Assembly: GCA_032124015.1 (NCBI GenBank)
Contig: JAQBEH010000085.1
Location: 1-23,971 of the forward strand
Length of the DNA: 23,971 nt
DNA from: DASRJG01 sp032124015
GTDB lineage: Bacteria > Acidobacteriota > Polarisedimenticolia > Polarisedimenticolales > DASRJG01
Reading direction: 5' to 3'
How positions within the stretch are numbered: position 1 is the stretch's first letter; every line of letters starts with the position of its first letter. Below are positions 1 through 7,611 of this stretch, piece by piece. Below the pieces are notes generated by a model. That model saw nothing but the letters and a program-made list of their open reading frames with translations, was not told where the DNA came from and made no database searches. The position numbers and the translations under genes were made by a program.

Positions 1-135
1 TCGATCTGGCGGCGGGCGTTGAATGCCGACGCTGTGTTCGTGAAGATCTTGGAAACGACCGCCATGACCTACGTCGATCTCAATTCAGGGACCGACAACT
101 GGGAGTACGAGGTCACGTTCACGGTCGAGCCCTAG
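1..135 (+). CDS. C-terminal end of an unidentified protein (5' end outside window)
   Basis: Frame 1 is open from the first base to a TAG at 133-135, giving the last 44 residues of a protein that starts left of the window. The end, with alternating polar and hydrophobic residues (NWEYEVTFTVEP), looks like the closing beta strands of an extracellular or beta-sandwich domain. There is too little to name a family. A strong intrinsic terminator follows 22 bases after the stop, which supports this being the true end of a gene or operon. Function unknown. Confidence 0.6.
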   Translation, partial: SIWRRALNADAVFVKILETTAMTYVDLNSGTDNWEYEVTFTVEP

Positions 136-157
136 GGTCTAGCTAGCTGAGTTCCTC

Positions 158-203
158 GGCCCGGGCCGGTGCGAAAGCACCGGCCCGGGCCTTTTCTTTT
201 TTG
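158..203 (+). terminator. Strong Rho-independent terminator
   Basis: A perfect 15-bp GC-rich stem (158-172 with 177-191) closes on a GAAA tetraloop and is followed by a T-rich tract (192-203, one C interruption). It lies just after the stop of the partial gene ending at 135 and before the start at 233, so it insulates the two. Confidence 0.93.
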
Positions 204-232
204 TGCCCCGCCTCCCGTCGTAGAGTAGGCCG

Positions 233-2491
233 ATGAGCGCTCCCCCCGGTTCCATCAACCCCCGGCTTGCGCGCGGCCTTCTGCTGATTTGCTTCTTCTT
301 TTCGGGCTTCACCGCGCTGCTCTACCAGACCGTCTGGATGCGACTGGCGCTCGCCAGGTTCGGCGTCAATACGTCCGTCGTCGCGACCGTTCTCGCGGTG
401 TTCATGCTGGGGCTCGCCGCGGGTAGCGTGCTGGCCGCGCGACTCGTCGAGCGCGTGGAGGCCCGCTTCGGGATCGGCCCGCTGCGCCTCTACGCCGTGG
501 CCGAGCTGGTCGTGGGCATCGGCGGCCTGACGGTGCCCGCGTTGATGTCCGCCGGGCGGGAAGCGCTCCTCGCCGCAGGGCCTGAAAGCGGCGGTCTCTA
601 CAGCGCGGCGAGCACGTTGATCCTGACGGCGATCCTCCTCCCGTTTTGCACCGCGATGGGGCTCACCTTTCCCGCGGCGATCGCCTTTCTGAAAAGGGCC
701 GGCGCGGCGGGAGAGGGACACGAGCCGTTCAGCGCGCTCTACCTCGCAAACGTGGCCGGGGCCCTTTTGGGCGCGGTGGTGACGCCCCTGTTCCTCGTCG
801 AGTTCTTCGGCTTCCTGGCGACCTGCCGGGGCGCCGCCGTCCTCAATGCCGCGATCGCGGCGGCGACGCTTGTGGCCTTCCGGCGCGGCCGGCTCGCCCC
901 CGCGAGGCCGGCGGCAGAGGCTCTCGCACTCGTTCCCCGGGACCCGGCCTCGCGCATCCGGAGGCTCGCCCTGTTCGTCACCGGCTTTTCGACGATGGGG
1001 ATGGAGGTCGTGTGGATGCGGCTCTACCCGACGATCAACGGGACGTTCGTCTACTCGTTCGCCGAAATCGTGGCGATCTACCTGCTCGCGACCACTTTCG
1101 GCTCGTTCGTGTACCGGCGGCTGCGCCGGTCCGAATTCGCGGGGCGGATCGGGCTGTGGTTCCCGTGGCTGTGCGCCGCATCGCTTCTCCCGTTGCTTTC
1201 GGCGTCGGTCACGTTTCCGGAGATCAACGTGATCCTCCGTGTCTTCATCGGGCTGGCGCCGTTTTGTGCCCTGCTCGGTTTTCTCACGCCGGCGTTGATC
1301 GATCGCGAGGCCGGAGACGACCCGGCGCGTGCCGGGAACGCCTACGGGATCAACCTCCTCGGCTGCGTGATGGGCTCGCTCGTCGCCGGTTTGGTTCTCC
1401 TCCCCTCGATGGGGACCCGGGGAACGGCGTTCGTCCTCGCCTCACCCCTCTTCTTCTTTCTGATCGCACCTTCGGTCCGTCGCGACGGCCACGCGGTGTG
1501 GAGCGTTGCCGCCCTCGCCGCCTCGGCCGCGATCTGGTTCTCGACGACGTTGTTCGAGGAGAAGTTCGAGACAGCGCAGGTGCGCCGGGACCACGTGGCC
1601 ACGGTGGTGGCCGCCGGGACGGGGATGAATCGAAGTCTCTACGTCAACGGGTCGGGGATGACCGCCCTGACGACGATCACCAAGATGATGGCGCATTTCC
1701 CCGCGGCGCACCTGTCGCGCCCTCCCGGGCGGCCGATCGACGCTCTGGTGATCTGCTTCGGAATGGGGACGAGCTTCCGGTCGCTGGCCTCCTGGGGGGC
1801 GAACGTCACCGCCGTCGAGCTCGTGCCGTCGGTCCCCGAGTTGTTCGGCTACTTCGCCCCGGATGGACCCGAGATGGTGCGCGCCTCGTCGGGGAGGCTG
1901 CGCATCGTCACCGATGACGGTCGCCGGTTCCTTGATCGGTCACGCGACACATTCGACTTGATCACGATCGATCCGCCGCCGCCCGTCGCGGCCGCCGGAA
2001 GCAGCCTGCTCTACTCGAAGGAGTTCTACGCGAGCGCCAAGCGCAAGATGAAGCCCGGCGCGATTCTCCAGGCGTGGCTCCCCACGGGCGACCGCGAGAC
2101 GGTGGCCGGCATGACGCTGTCTGTGCTCGAGTCGTTCCCGTACGTCCGGGTGTACGGGTCGATCTATGGCGTTGGCTACCACGTCATCGCCTCGAACGAC
2201 CCGATCCCGCGCCTGTCGCCCGAAGAGCTCGTCGCCCGCATGCCTGAGGCCGCCGTCCGCGATATGAGGGAGTGGAACGACTCCCCGCCGGCAAGCTTTT
2301 TCGGCAGGATGCTCGGCTACGAGTACGGCGTGGACTCGTTGTTGATCGACCACCAACGAGCGGCGACTCTCGCAATAACCGACGATCGCCCGGTCAATGA
2401 GTTCTTCCTCATGCGCCGCCTGGCCAAGGGTCGGGTCAAGCCGCCTACTTCGGAAGGCAAAGGGCCTCCGGCCGTAACCGTCCCCCAGTGA
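233..2491 (+). CDS. Fused membrane (MFS-like) / spermidine synthase-like protein
   Basis: 752 residues. The N-terminal ~440 residues form a polytopic membrane domain. It contains two related half-modules: GFxxxxxxxVWMRL occurs near residues 25-38 and again near 251-263, each followed by a hydrophobic ATxxAV/AIYLLAT-type helix. After residue ~445 comes a soluble aminopropyltransferase/SAM-methyltransferase fold: a glycine loop GMGT at 510-513, the ribose-binding acid E529 at the end of strand 2, TDDGRRFL at 560-567, and DPPPP at 580-584 where spermidine synthases usually have D-S/L-x-DP. The changed D580 motif makes a true putrescine aminopropyltransferase activity uncertain. Fused MFS/spermidine synthase proteins are common in bacteria, but their substrates are mostly unknown. 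The ATG at 233 follows a weak purine stretch. The 3' end overlaps the convergent glycosyltransferase gene by 47 bp. Confidence 0.9.
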   Translation: MSAPPGSINPRLARGLLLICFFFSGFTALLYQTVWMRLALARFGVNTSVVATVLAVFMLGLAAGSVLAARLVERVEARFGIGPLRLYAVAELVVGIGGLTVPALMSAGREALLAAGPESGGLYSAASTLILTAILLPFCTAMGLTFPAAIAFLKRAGAAGEGHEPFSALYLANVAGALLGAVVTPLFLVEFFGFLATCRGAAVLNAAIAAATLVAFRRGRLAPARPAAEALALVPRDPASRIRRLALFVTGFSTMGMEVVWMRLYPTINGTFVYSFAEIVAIYLLATTFGSFVYRRLRRSEFAGRIGLWFPWLCAASLLPLLSASVTFPEINVILRVFIGLAPFCALLGFLTPALIDREAGDDPARAGNAYGINLLGCVMGSLVAGLVLLPSMGTRGTAFVLASPLFFFLIAPSVRRDGHAVWSVAALAASAAIWFSTTLFEEKFETAQVRRDHVATVVAAGTGMNRSLYVNGSGMTALTTITKMMAHFPAAHLSRPPGRPIDALVICFGMGTSFRSLASWGANVTAVELVPSVPELFGYFAPDGPEMVRASSGRLRIVTDDGRRFLDRSRDTFDLITIDPPPPVAAAGSSLLYSKEFYASAKRKMKPGAILQAWLPTGDRETVAGMTLSVLESFPYVRVYGSIYGVGYHVIASNDPIPRLSPEELVARMPEAAVRDMREWNDSPPASFFGRMLGYEYGVDSLLIDHQRAATLAITDDRPVNEFFLMRRLAKGRVKPPTSEGKGPPAVTVPQ

Positions 2492-3932
2492 CCGGCCAGA
2501 AGACCCCGGGGTCGTCAAACAGCGCCTCAGCGACGTCGTAGCTGTTCAGGATCGCCACGCCGTAACGCCCGTCGGATTCCAACAGCACGGCGGCGAACGC
2601 CTTGTCGGCGAGCGCTTTCCGCATCTCGGCCTCGAGATCGCGCCGCGCAGGGCCATCGTCGTCGAGGAAGATATTGTCCATGGCGAGCGTGTGTGCGTAA
2701 CCGCGCTTTCCCGCCAGGCGCGCGAGGTAGCCGTGGTGCGGCACGAAGATCTCACCGGGGATGGCCTGGAGGCGGGCCACGAGTTTCTCGCCTGCCGCGC
2801 GGTCAGCGAGGGTTGGGATGTGCGCCCTGGGGTCGTAGGCCAAAAGCGCGAGCTGGACAAGGAGGGCGAGCTGGGCGGCGAGTGCGGCACCGCGCCAAGA
2901 GGCCGCCTCGGTGGTCCGCGCACGCACCTCGAGCTCGTGCAAGCAAAGCGCCGCGAGAATCGCCACCGCGGCGAAAGCCGGGAGGAGGTTGTTGACCTCT
3001 GCGCCCACCATGTTGCGCACCGACCACGAGCTTGTGACCATTCCCGCCGTCATCAACGGGAAGAAGAACCGCGTGCGCGCGCCGGAGCCCCGAAGGCGGA
3101 CCGCGACGTAAAACGCCGCGAGGAGCGTCGCCAACGGAAGGGCAGGGAGCAGGTCGACCGTCAAGAACGCGGTCGATCCGCCGTCGAGGCGCGGGTGCCT
3201 TGAGGGCAAGTAGACGCAGTAGTAGTGGAACCACCCGCCGCTGGCTCGGTCGAGAAGAAAGCCCCCGCCGCCCATGCAAAGCGCCAGGGTGCCTGCGAAC
3301 CAGGGCGCCCGCCGGAGGTCGGCCAGCACGAGGTAGAAAAGGAGCGGTGCGACGATGACGAGCGCCGACTGTTTGGTCAGGAAAGCAGCCGAAAGCAGCA
3401 CGCCCGACGCGACGGCGCCCCACGCCGTACGGAAGGTCCGTAGCACGAGGATCCCCGCCAGCAAGAGCATCAGGTAGAACGAGTCGAGCCGCGCGATGTC
3501 GAACCAGCCGCCGACCCGGTCGAAGGTCGCCGCAAAGAGGCCCACGGCCACGCCGCCGGCGAGTATCGACCCCGTCTCGCGCCGGACGATCTGAAAGAGC
3601 AGCACGAAAACGCCGATCGACGAGAGGAACGAAAGGAGCCTGAGGGGAAAAAATCCGGGGCCGAGCGCGCCGGCGAAAACCGCCGCGGCCTCGTAGTAGA
3701 AAGGCGGGTAGAGGAACGACACGAACTCGATCGAAGGCTTGGCGTAGACCGGCAGGCCCACGAGCACGCGCCGGACGTGATCGACCATCCCCCCTTCCAT
3801 CCACTCCAGCTCGAACGGGTAGCCCATCCGGGAGAACGCGACGAAAAGGTAGGCCAGGACGTAGGCGCCCCCGACGCCGATCAGCAGGGATGCGGCGAGA
3901 CTTCTCGCTCGATCCAGTGGCGGCGAGCTCAC
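2445..3932 (-). CDS. GT-C type membrane glycosyltransferase (family 39/ArnT-like)
   Basis: 495 residues with many hydrophobic helices, the first at about 13-33. It is followed by the acidic first-loop motif ELEWMEGG (41-48) and then PxYxxPSxEFVxFLYPPFYY (61-80), a pattern of lipid-phosphate-sugar-dependent GT-C transferases (dolichyl-phosphate mannosyltransferase-like). The acidic residues of this loop are the expected catalytic site on the outer face of the inner membrane. A soluble C-terminal part of about 130 residues follows the last helices. The start is GTG at 3930-3932; a later Met would remove the first helix. The gene lies 10 bp downstream of the small basic protein on the same strand and probably shares its transcript. 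Donor and acceptor cannot be told from sequence. Confidence 0.85.
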   Translation of the reverse strand: MSSPPLDRARSLAASLLIGVGGAYVLAYLFVAFSRMGYPFELEWMEGGMVDHVRRVLVGLPVYAKPSIEFVSFLYPPFYYEAAAVFAGALGPGFFPLRLLSFLSSIGVFVLLFQIVRRETGSILAGGVAVGLFAATFDRVGGWFDIARLDSFYLMLLLAGILVLRTFRTAWGAVASGVLLSAAFLTKQSALVIVAPLLFYLVLADLRRAPWFAGTLALCMGGGGFLLDRASGGWFHYYCVYLPSRHPRLDGGSTAFLTVDLLPALPLATLLAAFYVAVRLRGSGARTRFFFPLMTAGMVTSSWSVRNMVGAEVNNLLPAFAAVAILAALCLHELEVRARTTEAASWRGAALAAQLALLVQLALLAYDPRAHIPTLADRAAGEKLVARLQAIPGEIFVPHHGYLARLAGKRGYAHTLAMDNIFLDDDGPARRDLEAEMRKALADKAFAAVLLESDGRYGVAILNSYDVAEALFDDPGVFWPVTGGRLRPEALCLPK

Positions 3933-3942
3933 GCGGCGCCGC

Positions 3943-4179
3943 TCAGTCTTCTTGCGCGGGTTTCTCGCTGGGGAGGGGGTCGCCCGGGAGAGCTTCGTCC
4001 GGAGGCGGTTGAGGGCCTAGCTGGATTCCCGCGAGATCCGGGTCCTCGCCATCGGGCAGGGCCTCACCATCGGCGGGGCGATCCTTCGCTTCCAGCCGGC
4101 GCGCCTGCTTTTCTTTCTGTTTCTCGCGTCGGGCCAGTTCCTTTTGGCGCTTCGCGAAGGGTCCTCTGGATGTGGCCAT
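3943..4179 (-). CDS. Small highly charged protein, conserved-hypothetical type
   Basis: 78 residues from ATG at 4177-4179, with GAGG nine bases upstream. An in-frame extension to 4287 exists but has no comparable ribosome site. The N-terminal half is strongly basic and probably helical (FAKRQKELARREKQKEKQARR, residues 8-28, abbreviated here as FAKRQKELAR then REKQKEKQ). The second half is acidic and proline-rich, and probably disordered. Short proteins with an FxKRQKELxRxEKQ start are found as conserved hypotheticals in several Gram-negative phyla; no function is established to my knowledge. It sits 10 bp upstream of the GT-C transferase gene, so the two are likely co-transcribed. Confidence 0.75.
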   Translation of the reverse strand: MATSRGPFAKRQKELARREKQKEKQARRLEAKDRPADGEALPDGEDPDLAGIQLGPQPPPDEALPGDPLPSEKPAQED

Positions 4180-4394
4180 GGCTCGAATCCTCGGGTGTGC
4201 AGCGTCGCGGCCAGCGCAAGGGAGCCTACAGACTAGCATCCCGGTCGCGTCGCTCCCAATTCTCCCTTCACTTTGGCGGGAGGTCATGCGCCGGCGCTTC
4301 GCGCATTCCGTGAGAGGGGGCTGCGTTACACTGGGAAGTCGGGCGCTGGGTGCGGCCCGTGCAGTGTCTGGACCGGAAAGGGACGTGTCGTCCG
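4180..4394. other. Divergent intergenic region (215 bp)
   Basis: Lies between the starts of the small basic protein (minus) and the sulfatase-like gene (plus), so it must hold both promoters. I see no convincing -35/-10 pair. A weak TACACT at 4327-4332 could serve as a -10 for the plus gene. No RNA gene or additional ORF is supported here. Confidence 0.4.
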
Positions 4395-6677
4395 ATGGCG
4401 AAAAAGAAAGACAAGGGGAAGCGCTCGTACGGGGCGGCGTTGTCGATTCTCGGGTTGGTCCTGGCGGGGGCCTTTGCCTTGGCCTACCTACGCTCCGATC
4501 GCTTCAGCGCTCCCCACTATGCCTCGGGTTCGCTTGCGGGCTATAACGTACTGCTCATCACGTTGGATACGACGCGGGCCGACCACCTCCCGGTCTATGG
4601 ATACAGAAACGTCAAGACGCCGGGCCTCGATCGTCTCGCCGCGACCAGTTTCATCTTCGAAGATGCGATCGCTCATGTCCCGCTGACGCTTCCCTCCCAC
4701 GCCTCGATCCTCACGGGCCAGCTTCCCATCGGCCACGGTGTTCGCGACAACGAAGGATTTCTGGTCGATCCGAAGGTCGAAACGCTCGCCTCGATCCTCA
4801 AGAAAAACGGCTACGCAACGGCCGCGTTCGTCTCGGCGTTCGTGCTGGACGCCCGCTGGGGGCTCGATCAGGGTTTCGATTTCTATTTCGATCAGTTCAA
4901 TCAGTACCGCGAGGTGAATCGCGACGACATCCAGCGGCGGGCCGAGCAGACGGCCTTGGAAGTCGAGACCTGGCTGCCGGCGAACAAAAATCGGCGCTTC
5001 TTCTGCTGGGTGCACTTCTACGATCCCCACGACCCGTACGACCCGCCCGAGCCCTACGCCTCCACGTACGCGCAAAACCGTTACGACGGAGAGATCGCCT
5101 ACATGGATCAGTCCGTGGGCAAGCTCTTGGCGAAGCTCGACGAGCTCGGCGTGTCGGATCGCACTCTGGTCATCGTCACAGGGGACCACGGAGAGGGACT
5201 GGGCGAGCACGACGAGCTGACGCACGGGATGTTTCTCTACAGCACGACGCAGCACGTGCCCCTTCTCATCAGGGTCCCCGGCGGCAAGCAACGTCGGATT
5301 TCAGGAATCGTGCGTCACATCGATCTCGCTCCGACCGTCCTCGACCTCCTCGGGCTCCCGCCGTCTACCGCCATGCAGGGATCGAGTCTGATCCCGGTGA
5401 TCAACGGAACCGAGACCTCCCATCGAACGGCCTACGCGGAGAGTCTCTACGCGCTGCACCATTACGGATGGAGCTCGCTGAGAAGCCTCACGACCGACCG
5501 ATACGACTTCATCGAATCTCCGAAGGCCGAGCTGTTCGATCGCCGGAAAGACCCCGGACAGCTGCGCAACCTGATCCGCGACCGCGAGCCCGTCGCCTCC
5601 GACCTCGCGGAGCAGTTAGGGGCCATCGTGGAGCAGTACACGCGAAAAGACCTCGAGGGCCCGAAGAAGATGGATTCGGATACCGAGGAGAAGCTGCGCT
5701 CGCTGGGCTACCTCGGTTCGCCGGTTCCAAGCACGCCGGAAAGCCTGAAAACGGACCCGAAGGACAAACGGCAGATCGTCCGCGACGTGAACGAGGCCGT
5801 GAAGGCCCTGGCTCGAAGGGACTTCCAGGCGGCCCTCGGCCTCGTGCTGCCGGTGGTTCAAGCCGATCCGAACATCGTGGACGCGCACCTGGTCGCGGGC
5901 TCGGCTTTCGCGAACCTTCAGCAGTACGACAAGGGCTTGGACGAGCTGTTCAAGGTCCTGGCCGTTCGGCCGGACCACACGATGGCCCTTGCGACCATCG
6001 GCACGGCGTACGAAGGGATGGGGAACCTGAAGGAAGCCGAGCGCTGGTACTTGAAAGTGCTCGAGATCGAGAAGGACCACGGCTACACGATCGTGAAACT
6101 CGCCAATCTCTACCGCCGGTTGAACGAGCCGTCGAAGGCGGACGCGTACATGTCGAGAGTCATAACGCCGGCCGAAGACTCGGTCGGGGCCGCGGACGAC
6201 GCAAGGGCCCGCTCGAGGCAGTACGCGGTCCAAGCCGAGATGAACTTCGGAGCCGACCGGTTCGCGGACGCCCAGCGAGACCTGAAATCGGCGATCGAAC
6301 TGACCCCACGCGACCCCGAACTCCACTTCAATCTCGCCCAGGTCTACGAAAAGATGGGGGACATCCCGAACGCGATCCTGAACTACCAGAAGGAAACGGA
6401 AGTCTCACCCTCCCATCTCGGTGCGTACATGAACATGGGGCTGCTTCAGCTTCAATCGGGGCGTGCCGATGACGCCGCAGCCACGTTCAAGAGGCTGCTG
6501 GCGCTGCAACCGGGAGACCCCCGGGCCGCGTTTCTGCTGGCCGAGTCCTACAACCTGCTGAACACGAACCTCGAGGAAGCGTTGCAGCTGACCCGGCAGG
6601 GACTGGCCCAGATGCCGGACTACAAGCGCGGGTACGAGTTGATGGCCGAGCTACAGAAGAAGCTGGGGCGCGACTAG
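4395..6677 (+). CDS. Membrane-anchored sulfatase-like (alkaline phosphatase superfamily) hydrolase with C-terminal TPR repeats
   Basis: 760 residues. I chose ATG 4395 over the upstream GTG at 4350 because it gives a normal basic N-terminus (MAKKKDKGKR) before a signal anchor at 13-32. The catalytic domain covers about 50-430. LDTTRAD at 57-63 supplies a metal-binding Asp. TLPSH at 98-102 aligns with the sulfatase C/S-x-P-S-R signature, and GDHGEGLGEH beginning at G263 supplies the metal-binding D264 and H265. The nucleophile position is Thr98, not the Cys or Ser that is oxidised to formylglycine. A phosphodiesterase or phospho-group transferase activity, as in Thr-nucleophile relatives, is therefore at least as likely as sulfate ester hydrolysis. 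From about residue 480 to the end there are several TPR-like helix pairs, likely for protein docking in the periplasm. The gene ends on a CTAG shared with the convergent SDR gene. Confidence 0.9.
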   Translation: MAKKKDKGKRSYGAALSILGLVLAGAFALAYLRSDRFSAPHYASGSLAGYNVLLITLDTTRADHLPVYGYRNVKTPGLDRLAATSFIFEDAIAHVPLTLPSHASILTGQLPIGHGVRDNEGFLVDPKVETLASILKKNGYATAAFVSAFVLDARWGLDQGFDFYFDQFNQYREVNRDDIQRRAEQTALEVETWLPANKNRRFFCWVHFYDPHDPYDPPEPYASTYAQNRYDGEIAYMDQSVGKLLAKLDELGVSDRTLVIVTGDHGEGLGEHDELTHGMFLYSTTQHVPLLIRVPGGKQRRISGIVRHIDLAPTVLDLLGLPPSTAMQGSSLIPVINGTETSHRTAYAESLYALHHYGWSSLRSLTTDRYDFIESPKAELFDRRKDPGQLRNLIRDREPVASDLAEQLGAIVEQYTRKDLEGPKKMDSDTEEKLRSLGYLGSPVPSTPESLKTDPKDKRQIVRDVNEAVKALARRDFQAALGLVLPVVQADPNIVDAHLVAGSAFANLQQYDKGLDELFKVLAVRPDHTMALATIGTAYEGMGNLKEAERWYLKVLEIEKDHGYTIVKLANLYRRLNEPSKADAYMSRVITPAEDSVGAADDARARSRQYAVQAEMNFGADRFADAQRDLKSAIELTPRDPELHFNLAQVYEKMGDIPNAILNYQKETEVSPSHLGAYMNMGLLQLQSGRADDAAATFKRLLALQPGDPRAAFLLAESYNLLNTNLEEALQLTRQGLAQMPDYKRGYELMAELQKKLGRD

Positions 6678-7489
6678 TCGTACCGCTTCCGCATTTCCTT
6701 CCCCATCGTCACGACGGCGAGCCGGCGCGAAAAGAGGCGGCGCATCGCGAATGACGCGATGCGGTTGCCCCGGCCGGTGATGACGAGCGGATGGCGGCCG
6801 AGGGCCGCGAGCGCTTCGCGGGCGACCTCCGCCGGCTCTTGCGGTTTCGGCGCGAACCGGGACTCGGCGCGAGGCGGTGTGGCAAGCTCGTAGCCTGGGG
6901 TGAGGGTCGCCCCGGCGCAGCAGGCCAGAACATCGACCCCGCGCTCCTTCAGCTCGCTCCACAGCCCTTCGGCCAGCACCAGGTTGAACGCTTTCGTGGC
7001 CCCGTACGACGCGGCGAACGGCGTCCCTTGAAACGCGGTCAATGACGACATCAGCACGATGCCCCCGCGGCCGCGCCGGGCCATCGGGCCGCCCAACGCG
7101 TGGGCGAGGAGCACGGGGCCGCGCGCGTTCACGTGGACGCTGCGCAGATGGGCCGCAACCGGCGTATCGAGGAACCGCCCGACCGAGGAGGCGGCGGCAT
7201 TGTAAACGAGCAGGCCGATGTCGAGGCCGTGACAGGCCTTGACGATCGCGCCGGCCGCGGCTTCCTCTCCGAGGTCGCACGGCAGGGTGCGGACCTCGAC
7301 ACCGTGCGCCGTCCGCAGCTCGTCCGCCAGTTGTTCGAGGGGAGAGGCGCGTCGCGCGACAAGAACGAGATGTAATCCGGCGGCCGCCAACTGGCGCGCG
7401 AAAGCCGCGCCGATTCCTTCGGACGCGCCGGCGACCAGGGCGGCCGGGCCATAACGGGTCGCGAAGGCATCGTCTTTCGGGTTGGGCAT
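6674..7489 (-). CDS. Short-chain dehydrogenase/reductase (classical SDR)
   Basis: 271 residues, a usual SDR length. The Rossmann nucleotide loop GASEGIG is at 21-27, the NAA structural motif begins at N97, and the catalytic tetrad N121, S149, Y162, K166 is intact (YGATK at 162-166, with the Ser 13 residues before the Tyr). An Arg pair (R46, R47) after beta strand 2, with no acidic residue there, suggests NADP(H) rather than NAD(H). The substrate is unknown. Cytoplasmic, with no signal peptide. It starts at ATG 7487-7489, divergent from nifJ, and its stop codon overlaps the stop of the sulfatase-like gene through a shared CTAG. Confidence 0.92.
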   Translation of the reverse strand: MPNPKDDAFATRYGPAALVAGASEGIGAAFARQLAAAGLHLVLVARRASPLEQLADELRTAHGVEVRTLPCDLGEEAAAGAIVKACHGLDIGLLVYNAAASSVGRFLDTPVAAHLRSVHVNARGPVLLAHALGGPMARRGRGGIVLMSSLTAFQGTPFAASYGATKAFNLVLAEGLWSELKERGVDVLACCAGATLTPGYELATPPRAESRFAPKPQEPAEVAREALAALGRHPLVITGRGNRIASFAMRRLFSRRLAVVTMGKEMRKRYD

Positions 7490-7523
7490 GGCGCGCGAGT
7501 ATAGGGGGCTTCCCTACCAGTCC

Positions 7524-7550
7524 GATTCCGGAATAGATTTGTCCGGAATC
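7524..7550. promoter_or_regulatory. Perfect 9-bp inverted repeat between SDR and nifJ
   Basis: GATTCCGGA (7524-7532) and TCCGGAATC (7542-7550) are exact reverse complements separated by 9 bases. The pair sits in the 122-bp divergent spacer, 62 bp upstream of the nifJ start. The half-site spacing of 18 bp, nearly two helical turns, suits a dimeric repressor or activator; alternatively the RNA would fold as a 5' leader hairpin. It is not followed by a T tract, so a terminator is unlikely. The regulator is unknown. Confidence 0.55.
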
Positions 7551-7599
7551 TCCGGGCAGCGAGGTGATCCCCGGTCACACACTAGCGGTTCTCATGCGC

Positions 7600-7605
7600 G
7601 AGGAG
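7600..7605 (+). promoter_or_regulatory. Ribosome binding site that fixes the nifJ start
   Basis: GAGGAG lies six bases before ATG 7612. The open frame continues upstream to GTG 7564 and ATG 7594, but only 7612 has a good site, and it gives the usual family N-terminus (MLTKVVDGNEA). Confidence 0.85.
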
Positions 7606-7611
7606 CCCTTC

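Noticed and set aside
143..721. 192-codon minus-strand frame opposite the fused spermidine synthase start
   Set aside because: It runs through the terminator and is charged low-complexity sequence; the plus-strand gene has clear membrane helices.
4288..4297. Short palindrome GCGCCGGCGC in the divergent spacer
   Set aside because: Such GC palindromes are expected by chance in this base composition, and no flanking regulatory pattern supports it.
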